A stretch of DNA of 6,470 nt from positions 1-6,470 of the forward strand of contig JBDTVS010000141.1 in NCBI GenBank assembly GCA_040007095.1, written 5' to 3'. The position numbers and the translations under genes are program-made. The notes below the pieces were generated by a model. It saw nothing but the letters and a program-made list of their open reading frames with translations. It had not been told where the DNA came from and did no database searches. This document shows, piece by piece, positions 1 through 5,145 of this stretch. Origin of the DNA: JBDTVS01 sp040007095. GTDB taxonomy: Bacteria; Acidobacteriota; Vicinamibacteria; Vicinamibacterales; CAVVIG01. How positions within the stretch are numbered: the first letter of the stretch is position 1; each line of letters opens with the position of its first letter.

Positions 1-101
1 TCCATTTGTCGCGTGGCACTCGCATCGAGAGCGGTAAAACCTGGGGGCCGCTAGCGAGCTGAGGCGTATCGTGGACCGGAGCTCCATGCCGGAGGTGCAC
101 G

Positions 102-179
102 ATGCAATCGACTGTGAAGGCCGAGCTGATTCGAGACGATGGCACCATCGAGTCGGTCCAGTTCGGGTGTGCCTGCTGA
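102..179 (+). CDS. Small ORF of 25 codons, unknown function
   Basis: An ATG at 102 is preceded at 91-95 by GGAGG with a 6-nt spacer, a good Shine-Dalgarno arrangement, and the frame stays open to TGA at 177-179. The peptide starts MQSTVKAELI, has a charged middle (RDDGTIE) and ends in Cys-Ala-Cys. I recognise no family. A peptide ending with two close cysteines could be a truncated metal-binding N-terminus, a small regulatory peptide or a chance ORF. It lies just upstream of transposase debris, so it may be the stump of a gene cut by an IS. The ribosome binding site is the only strong argument for translation. Confidence 0.25.
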   Translation: MQSTVKAELIRDDGTIESVQFGCAC

Positions 180-190
180 AAAGGCCGTTC

Positions 191-539
191 TTGCTGTCGC
201 AGTTGTGTTGTAGTCGTCGCCGGCTACGCTTCGCGTCATGATATCGGTGCTGCTGTCGCTCGTCCTAACCCTGCGAACATGGGCGCGGTCGCGCGCCGCG
301 CTTCAGCTCGAAGTGTTGGCGTTGCGGCACCAGTTGCAGGTCCTGCAGCGCAGCCGGCCGCGGCGGTTGCGACTGGCAAGGGCAGACCGTTGGCTGTGTC
401 TACCAAATAGTGCGTCTCGTTGTTGCAGTTGATGTTACGGACGAGCGCGGCTACGCCTCGGGGCATGATGTCGGTGTTCTTGGCTGTCCTCCAGACCCTG
501 CGGGCCTGGGCGCATTCGCGTGCCGCACTCCAGCTCGAA
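191..539 (+). repeat. Imperfect direct repeat of two transposase 5' ends, offset 227 bp
   Basis: The segments about 201-312 and about 427-539 are diverged copies in the same orientation. They include the leader with GGCTACGC, the ATG and 25 aligned codons. The coding part aligns without gaps at a constant offset of 227 bp, while the leader needs small gaps. Differences are spread over all codon positions, so these look like two old related elements rather than a recent tandem duplication. Confidence 0.6.
238..432 (+). pseudogene. 5' fragment of an IS integrase-type transposase (copy 1)
   Basis: The ATG at 238 opens a frame with the hydrophobic-then-basic start typical of rve-type IS transposases of the IS3/IS481 superfamily. 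The diagnostic block is LEVLALRHQLQVLQ, followed by an Arg-rich stretch and RADRWL. After about position 405-410 the similarity stops and the frame ends at TGA 430-432. Only about 55 residues of a protein that is normally about 300-350 residues remain, with no helix-turn-helix or DDE core. The same N-terminal block begins the transposase at 6240 (minus strand) and the second fragment at 465, so three related IS elements have visited this window. It is not expected to be functional. Confidence 0.7.
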
Positions 540-596
540 CAGGTTAATGCAGGTTGCCCATCTTGTTGCCTCCTCAGTGGTTTAGCTGCCTCCTGA
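465..596 (+). pseudogene. 5' fragment of an IS integrase-type transposase (copy 2)
   Basis: The start is ATGATG at 465. For 25 codons it aligns without gaps with the fragment at 238 (17 of 25 residues identical), sharing the TLR-x-W and ALQLE blocks. Right after the ALQLE-equivalent (position 539) the homology ends abruptly and unrelated sequence is read through to TGA at 594-596. The leader just upstream is also shared with copy 1 (a GGCTACGC block and a GCAGTTG block), so this is a diverged second insertion or duplication of the same IS type, truncated even earlier. It is non-functional. Confidence 0.6.
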
Positions 597-950
597 TGGA
601 TGGTTTTACAGGGTGTTTGGGCCAGGATTGAACGCGAATTGAACGCGATTTCATTCTGCGGTCGCCCTCTGTTCCGGTGCGTTCCCAGGTGCCATTGAGG
701 GGGGCATGCATACGCCTTTGGCCTTCGCGAGTGGACGACGGGGCCGACCTGAATCATGCAAGCTGGCCTCCCAATACAGGACCTCGTGCAACTCCAACTC
801 GGGGCCCGACCACAAATCGAGACGGACAAGCCACGTCCGAGACAATGCTAGGGAATTTGGAATTCGCCGCGCACACCCACGTGCAACGATACAAGCGAAT
901 CTCAGTACACTAACGCCAACGACGCTTCGGGAATCTGCAGCTCACGAGAT
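597..950. other. Stretch without a supportable gene
   Basis: Frames on both strands here are open only for short distances and show no recognisable motif, no ribosome binding site with a credible start, and no biased amino-acid pattern. The one regular feature is a perfect 11-bp tandem repeat at 627-648. The stretch sits between transposase debris and the first toxin-antitoxin operon and is probably decayed sequence. Confidence 0.5.
627..648. repeat. Perfect 11-bp tandem repeat, two units
   Basis: ATTGAACGCGA occurs twice without a spacer (627-637 and 638-648) and is followed by TTT. It could be a replication-slippage product or a short target duplication scar left by a departed element. No function can be assigned. 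Confidence 0.6.
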
Positions 951-951
951 G

Positions 952-969
952 GTAATATGCTGGTATTAC
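952..969 (+). promoter_or_regulatory. Putative antitoxin operator/promoter: GTAATA-N6-TATTAC
   Basis: GTAATA (952-957) and TATTAC (964-969) form a perfect 6-bp inverted repeat with a 6-nt spacer, ending one base before the antitoxin ATG at 971. TAATAT at 953-958 could act as a -10 hexamer, which would give a very short or absent leader. No convincing -35 is seen. Ribbon-helix-helix antitoxins usually bind inverted repeats over their own promoter, so this is the expected place for autoregulation. The same half-sites precede the second antitoxin at 6410. Confidence 0.6.
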
Positions 970-970
970 T

Positions 971-1171
971 ATGCCAACCATCACCGTGAAACTCGACAAG
1001 AAGCGTGCGGCTCGTTTGACACGTTGGGCACGCCATAGGAAGGTGCCGAAATCCGACGTGATCCGGGCCTTGATCGATCGAGCGGGACCGATCGAGACAG
1101 GCGAGGATCTGATTGAGTGGGTCGACGCGGCGGAAGGGAAAGGCCTAGGACTGGCGCAGAAGAAGTCGTGA
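971..1171 (+). CDS. Ribbon-helix-helix (CopG/VapB-like) antitoxin
   Basis: A 66-residue protein predicted to neutralise the adjacent PIN toxin and to repress the operon. Residues 2-9 (PTITVKLD) are the DNA-contacting beta-strand. Residues about 10-24 and 27-39 (with PKSDVIRALIDRAG) form the two helices of the ribbon-helix-helix fold, with the turn at RKVPKS. The acidic, Trp-containing tail around 42-57 (GEDLIEWVDAAEG) fits a toxin-binding segment. The ATG at 971 follows the inverted repeat directly, with no Shine-Dalgarno, suggesting near-leaderless translation. The stop TGA (1169-1171) overlaps the toxin start GTG (1168-1170), so the two genes are translationally coupled. The family is clear from fold pattern and context; the exact subfamily is not. 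Confidence 0.85.
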   Translation: MPTITVKLDKKRAARLTRWARHRKVPKSDVIRALIDRAGPIETGEDLIEWVDAAEGKGLGLAQKKS

Positions 1172-1557
1172 GCCGTCTCCGTCCGGTCCTGCTGGATGCG
1201 TCGTTCCTAATCGATCTGGAGCGGGACACCGCCAAGGGCGAGCTGGGCCCGGCGCGACGCTTCCTTCCCTCGCTACGCGGGCGCCCACTTACGCTGTCGA
1301 TTGTCACCGTCGAGGAGTTGCTGGAGGGAGCGGCCGACCAAGCCGCCGCCTTGGCGTCGTTGCACCGGTTCTCGATTCAGGGCTTGCATCTGGCGCAGGC
1401 GCGGCGGTGCGCACTCCTGCAGCGTCGCGCGACACGACGGATGGGCGAGAACGACGCCTGGCTGGTTGCCACGGCCGAGTCGATCAACGCGGACATGGTG
1501 GGAGCCGACCGAATAGCGTTTGAGCGTCTCGGGGCTCGATACCTGCGGTATCGGTGA
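1168..1557 (+). CDS. PIN-domain toxin ribonuclease (VapC-like)
   Basis: A 129-residue protein of normal VapC length. PIN-domain toxins are Mg-dependent endoribonucleases, typically cutting tRNA or rRNA in the cytoplasm. The acidic active-site set is visible: Asp10 in VLLDASFLIDLE, Glu50 in VTVEELLEG, Asp96 in GENDAWLVATA and Asp114 in VGADRIAFERL. The core looks complete. I chose GTG 1168 because it overlaps the antitoxin stop as GTGA and places the first strand (RPVLLDAS) at residues 5-12. A longer in-frame start at 1117 would lie wholly inside the antitoxin. No frameshift or missing catalytic residue is seen, so the pair is probably active. Confidence 0.9.
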   Translation: MSRLRPVLLDASFLIDLERDTAKGELGPARRFLPSLRGRPLTLSIVTVEELLEGAADQAAALASLHRFSIQGLHLAQARRCALLQRRATRRMGENDAWLVATAESINADMVGADRIAFERLGARYLRYR

Positions 1558-1558
1558 C

Positions 1559-1584
1559 GCGCGACCATGCGGGACAGGTCGCGC
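1559..1584 (+). terminator. GC hairpin directly after the PIN toxin
   Basis: GCGCGACC (1559-1566) and GGTCGCGC (1577-1584) form a perfect 8-bp stem with a 10-nt loop, starting two bases after the toxin stop. Only TT follows, so it lacks the U-tract of a classic intrinsic terminator. It may act as a weak terminator or protect the 3' end of the mRNA. The stem is clear in sequence; its function is inferred. Confidence 0.45.
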
Positions 1585-1614
1585 TTCGAACCTAGACCCG
1601 GCCACGTGCCCTGC

Positions 1615-1648
1615 CGAATTGCCAAATCATTGAGCATTTTGCAATTCG
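1615..1648. repeat. 13-bp imperfect inverted repeat at the edge of the recombinase fragment
   Basis: The arms 1615-1627 and 1636-1648 pair at 12 of 13 positions around an 8-nt loop. The core is AATTGCCAAAT against ATTTTGCAATT. It is AT-rich, unlike its surroundings, and ends exactly where recognisable serine-recombinase sequence begins. It could be a bidirectional terminator, a recombination-site arm or a junction scar. Confidence 0.5.
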
Positions 1649-1929
1649 CCATGCACAGGATGATCGAGAAGGCCAGACAGGGTCACTGGCCCACCGTCGC
1701 GCCTGTCGGATACGTGAACAACCTGGTGTCGCATCGGATCGAACCTGATCCCGAGCGCGCGCCGATCATCGTCAAGCTCTTCGAGTGGTACGCCTCAGGC
1801 GAGTGCTCGCTGAAGGTTCTCACCAAGAAGGCCGTGGCTGCAGGCCTGACGAACCGAACCGGAGGCGGCGCGCTTGCGCGGTCTCGGATCCACCAAGTCT
1901 TGCAGAATCCGATCTACTACGGCGAGTTC
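1648..1929 (+). pseudogene. Internal fragment of a large serine recombinase
   Basis: About 94 codons match the central Recombinase domain of large serine recombinases (resolvase/invertase superfamily, phage- or ICE-type integrases). The landmarks in order are EKARQGHWP, APVGY, IEPDPERAPI, LFEWYASGECSLK, a Gly-rich loop and IHQVLQNPIYYGEF. The N-terminal catalytic domain with the nucleophilic serine is absent, as is the zinc-ribbon/coiled-coil C-terminal part. The frame stays open from 1567 to 2391, but the flanking residues are not family-like; after about 1930 it only reads antisense through the TIR gene. It is a relic of a mobile element that integrated next to the toxin-antitoxin pair, and it is inactive. 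Confidence 0.8.
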
Positions 1930-4062
1930 AACGCGGCCGCCGCTTACGGCCAGACGGATCTGTTCCACATCGGACAGCTTTTGACGGTCGCTCCCGGTCA
2001 GCTGCGGCACTCGATGTGGCCTCGCGGTCGCGGGCCGCGGGAATCCACTGTCCTGTACAGAGCAAACCGCGGCGAGTTGCTGGACCGAGTCTGTTCGACT
2101 GCCGCGGAGGTCGACGGCCGTCAGGCCGCGCAGAAACGGGGGCAGCGCCGGCTTCGCCGCGGCGCCGGGCAACCAGACCAGCACGACTTGTTGACCGCGC
2201 CGGATAAATTCGCGGAGGACTGCGGCGATCGTAAGATCCTGCCACGGCCCGGCGCCGCTGCCGACCAGGACGACGGCAGTACGGGTGCGTTCGAGCGCGT
2301 TCTCGAACTCCGTCTGCCAGCGCCGCCCCGGCACGAGCTGTTCCGCGTCCAGCCAAGTCCGGAGGCCGCAGCGTCGCAGCTGCGTCGATAGGTCGCGCGC
2401 CGTGAACCGCTCGCGCCGGTCGTAGAGCAGCAGCGCGTCGTAGGTGCTGCCCCCGCGGGTTCCTACGGACTGCGTCGCGGCTTGCTCGGCGACCGGCTCG
2501 TCGTTTAACGAAATACGGGATCCGCAGTTCTCGCAGTAGATGAACGGCAGCGCAGCAGCGAGTCGAGCGCGTGTTGCCGCGTCGTTCATCCGATACCCAC
2601 ATTTCGGGCAGACGAAGGAGCGCAGGCGCTGGACGGTGCCAGGCACCGCGCGGCGGTCTACGTGCCTGGCAACAATCTGCTCGAAGAGCTCACGCGCCGG
2701 CGTCTCGGTGATCGCGTCGAAGAACACGCCGACGGAGCCGTTGTCCTCTGCCAGCTCGCGCAGCACGAGACCGCAGCGGCCACCGCCCGGCCAGGCGAAT
2801 GTCGCCAAATTCTTGAACAGCTCGAGGCGCCGGAAACCCTCGCTCTGAGAGAGCCTCACTCTCAGCGTGGCGAATACGTTGGCGACCAGCCCCTCGAACG
2901 TGAACCGGACGTAGGTCTCGGGGAGATCGCGATCCGATCGCGTGCGCGACAGCTCTGATGGGAAGACGAGCATCGTGCCGGTATCGGTCGCCTCTCGAAG
3001 GACCAGGTTGTGACGCAGGAGATCTTCCACCGTCGCGTGGAGCAGTGCCTGATCGTCCGCTTCGAGTGGCAGCCGCTCGTCGGGTGATCGCCTGAATCGA
3101 CCCGTCAAAACGGTCTTCTCTGGGATGGCCCCGAGCCCGTCGGGCTCGTCTCGAGCGGCCGCGATCACCGCCGACGCGTATGTGTCGAGGTACGCTGGCT
3201 CGATGAGCACGAAGTTGCCGAAGGACAGGCGACGAACGAGCCCGTGCGTCTCGAGCGACGCGAGCGCCGCGTCGAATTCGGCGCGCGTGGGCAGCGCGTC
3301 GGTGTCGCACTCCTCCGACAGCAGCTGGAACCACACGTGGGCCGGTCTGAGCAGTTGTCCGAGCGAGCGCTGCACCAACACGAATGCCCGAACGCGCTTG
3401 AAGGCCGCCGAGGCTGTCGTGCGGGGCAGGCGGTCCCACGGCACAATCGCCGTCAGAGCATCGCGCAGGGCCGCGACTCCATCACCGGTGACTGCGCTCG
3501 TCTCGAAATAACCGTCGAAACCCAGCTCGCGCACGATGGCGTCGATCTGTTCGCGGTTGCCGGCCGTTCGCCCCCTATCGAGGCGCGCGGCGACGAGCAA
3601 CTTTCTGGTGGGTGGCGCACCGGCGGTCATCTGCTCGTCCTTGCACAGCGCTCTGACCCAGTACCGCACGCTCTGCAGCGCATCCTCGCCTCGCGACGGG
3701 TCGAATAGGATGAGCGCGGCGGCGGCGTCCTGCAGTTCCAGCTGGTGAACGAGCCTGTAGCTCGGCTGTCCCGGCAAATCCCATAAGAGGATCTCTCGGC
3801 GATCGTCCGCCGCCTCGGTGCGGTCGAGCGTCCAGATCCTCCGCGCGTGCGACGAAGCCGTCAGCTCGAATCGATCAATGGCCAACCGGCCCGCCAACCC
3901 GGATTTGCCGACGCCGGTGTCGCCGAGCAGGACGACCTTCGCGCTCGTCCTGACCATCACGGGACTCATCGGCTGTCGCAGACGCTCGATGTCCAGCTCC
4001 CACACCTGCACATCGCGATCGCTGTTCGTGGCCAGTATGGGCCGCCTGGGATTGAACGCCAA
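1795..4062 (-). CDS. Roc-like GTPase / zinc ribbon / TIR signalling protein (3' part of a WD40-GTPase-TIR gene)
   Basis: A 755-codon clean frame. Residues 1-24 are the last WD40 strand set (ending VQVWELD), so this frame continues the propeller encoded upstream. Residues 42-205 are a small GTPase: P-loop GDTGVGKSG at 47-55, WDLPGQ at 94-99, AARLD at 158-162 in place of NKxD, and ETSA at 187-190. This is Roc/Rab-like. Residues about 217-300 look like a winged helix or COR-like linker (EFDAALASLETHGLVRRL). A zinc ribbon uses CPKC (485-488) and CENC (510-513). A TIR domain follows at about 540-655: YDALLLYD, WLDAEQLVPG, GPWQDL, PPFLRG, VDLRG. TIR domains in bacteria often cleave NAD or make cyclic ADP-ribose signals. 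Natural family sequence ends near residue 665 (about 2070); the last 90 residues read antisense into recombinase debris. The 4062 start is a nominal TTG inside the propeller; Met32 (3969) and Met36 (3957) could start a propeller-less form. The role is probably immune or stress signalling, by inference. Confidence 0.85.
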   Translation of the reverse strand: MAFNPRRPILATNSDRDVQVWELDIERLRQPMSPVMVRTSAKVVLLGDTGVGKSGLAGRLAIDRFELTASSHARRIWTLDRTEAADDRREILLWDLPGQPSYRLVHQLELQDAAAALILFDPSRGEDALQSVRYWVRALCKDEQMTAGAPPTRKLLVAARLDRGRTAGNREQIDAIVRELGFDGYFETSAVTGDGVAALRDALTAIVPWDRLPRTTASAAFKRVRAFVLVQRSLGQLLRPAHVWFQLLSEECDTDALPTRAEFDAALASLETHGLVRRLSFGNFVLIEPAYLDTYASAVIAAARDEPDGLGAIPEKTVLTGRFRRSPDERLPLEADDQALLHATVEDLLRHNLVLREATDTGTMLVFPSELSRTRSDRDLPETYVRFTFEGLVANVFATLRVRLSQSEGFRRLELFKNLATFAWPGGGRCGLVLRELAEDNGSVGVFFDAITETPARELFEQIVARHVDRRAVPGTVQRLRSFVCPKCGYRMNDAATRARLAAALPFIYCENCGSRISLNDEPVAEQAATQSVGTRGGSTYDALLLYDRRERFTARDLSTQLRRCGLRTWLDAEQLVPGRRWQTEFENALERTRTAVVLVGSGAGPWQDLTIAAVLREFIRRGQQVVLVWLPGAAAKPALPPFLRGLTAVDLRGSRTDSVQQLAAVCSVQDSGFPRPATARPHRVPQLTGSDRQKLSDVEQIRLAVSGGRVELAVVDRILQDLVDPRPRKRAASGSVRQACSHGLLGENLQRALA

Positions 4063-4920
4063 CGCCGCCGACTCGTTCCCTGACGAGATGTCGAGTGAGG
4101 CGACGGTTGACAGGCGTCTACTCGCCAGATGCGGACCGACCCTTTAGAGTCCGCCGACGCGAGGAAACCACCGTCGGCCGAGAAGCCGAGCGAGGCAACG
4201 CTTGCGAAGTGACCTTCGAGAGCGACCGAGAGTTCGTGGCGTTCTAGGTCCCAGACTCGAACGGTGCGATCGGCGCTGCCGAGCGCGAGCAGGCGGCCGT
4301 CAGCTGTGAACGCCAGCGATGTGATTGCAGAAGGTCCGGATAGTGGTTCTGGCCAGGGCTTCAGAAGCGATGAGCTCCGACGGATAGAGAAGATTTCGAC
4401 CGTTCCGTTCTCGCCGCCGGCCGCGAGGCGATTGGCCGCGAAGGCGAGCGTGGGCCGTGAACCCGTCGAAACCGAACGCTGCTCGAACCGCCTCGGAGCC
4501 GCATCCGACCATGGAACAGGCTGCCCGTAGCGCGCGCGGTGAAAACCGGTCCGCCTGGTAGTGCGCGACTGCGGCGAGTGGTTCTGACGGATCGGGACTA
4601 CTCCAGAAAGGCTGTCCCCATCCCTTGTGATCGACGCTCCAGACGATGGACGATCCCTCAATAGTCGCCAGACAGCCGGCGTCCGTCGAGAAGATCAACG
4701 ATGTGATGGGTTCTGGCGATTCGACGGTGCCCCAATGTTCGCCGGTCGTCGCATTCCAAAAGCGGATCTGTGAGCCAGAGGCGCACGCAAGCGACTCGCC
4801 GTCCGGCGACCATGCGATCGCCGCAATGGGATCGAGGCCAGCGGTCAGGGTGCGGCTGAGACGAAGGCCCGGCGGCATCCGACGTTGTCTGGACGTGGGC
4901 GATGCCATGCGGCTGAGCAC
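4063..4920 (-). pseudogene. WD40 beta-propeller part of the GTPase-TIR gene, interrupted by two frameshifts
   Basis: WD40 blades are readable in two frames. Frame A, from 4920 (GTG) or 4908 (ATG, residues MASPTSRQ), gives AIAWSPDGESLACAS-x-IRFWN and then SLIFSTDAGCLAT-x-VWSVD. Near 4535, around a CG-repeat run at 4531-4538, the coding signal moves to another frame with LAFAANRLAAGGENGTVEIF, LAFTADGRLLALGSADRTVRVWDLE and LGFSADGGFLASADSKGSVRIW. Near 4110 it moves back to frame A with ALAFNPRRPILATNSDRDVQVWELD, which runs into the GTPase-TIR frame. The two shifts are opposite and cancel. Six to seven blades are countable, enough for one propeller that would sense a ligand or protein partner. 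They may be real inactivating indels or assembly errors. A start at 4908 is favoured over 4920 only because it is ATG; neither has a Shine-Dalgarno. Confidence 0.75.
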
Positions 4921-4936
4921 GACGCGTGACGCGTCG
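4920..4936. promoter_or_regulatory. 17-bp palindrome at the 5' end of the WD40-GTPase-TIR gene
   Basis: CGACGCGT and ACGCGTCG (8-bp arms, one central base) form a perfect palindrome. It lies 11 bp upstream of the ATG at 4908 and touches the alternative GTG at 4920. The position fits an operator for a repressor of the signalling gene, but no clear -10/-35 pair is visible near it, so function is uncertain. Confidence 0.35.
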
Positions 4937-4941
4937 GCTAA

Positions 4942-5145
4942 CGGAACGATACAGGAATCGGCGCCACCGTTCTAGCGGTGTTGTCCTTCGCCATAACAGG
5001 ACCAGTGCCTGGCGCCCCCCCGGTCCAAATGGCGCGGGACTGGTTCTCACGGTTCCTACCCGTCGGGCCTGACGCCATCCCCGATGACGCTCGCGATCGA
5101 CTGGAGATCTGGATACGTGAGGCGCGGGCCGCGGAAGGGAAGGTC
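4942..5145 (+). pseudogene. Possible membrane-protein fragment cut by the IS
   Basis: The plus-strand frame opened after a TAA at 4939-4941 has a hydrophobic run (GATVLAVLSFAITG) that could be a transmembrane helix. A soluble-looking segment follows, with MARDWFSRFLPVG and then DDARDRLEIWIREARAAEGK. The charge pattern looks protein-like, but I recognise no family and no start codon with a ribosome binding site. It would end where the proposed IS left end begins (5143). Joining it to the sequence after the right end (6373) gives only Leu-Thr-Val-stop, which could be the native C-terminus. Chance is a real alternative. Confidence 0.25.

Noticed and set aside
236..829. 197-codon minus-strand frame
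   Set aside because: It runs antisense through both transposase fragments and the gene-less stretch, has no recognisable motif and no credible start. It is an open frame by GC bias.
651..845. 64-codon minus-strand frame with LWSGPELELHEVLYWEAS
   Set aside because: Looks mildly protein-like but has no family match I can name, no ribosome binding site and no continuation.
677..1038. Overlapping plus-strand frames upstream of and into the antitoxin
   Set aside because: Amino-acid composition is random-looking and they overlap the well-supported antitoxin in another frame.
2143..2168. GC-rich hairpin-like sequence
   Set aside because: Lies within TIR coding sequence rich in Ala/Gly/Pro codons; explained by codon content rather than regulation.
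1930..2391. C-terminal continuation of the recombinase frame
   Set aside because: The frame is open but is the antisense of the TIR gene; no serine-recombinase C-terminal motifs appear after YYGEF.
2540..3748. Several plus-strand frames of 70-154 codons
   Set aside because: All are shadows of the GTPase-TIR coding strand, with Arg/Ser-rich shadow composition.
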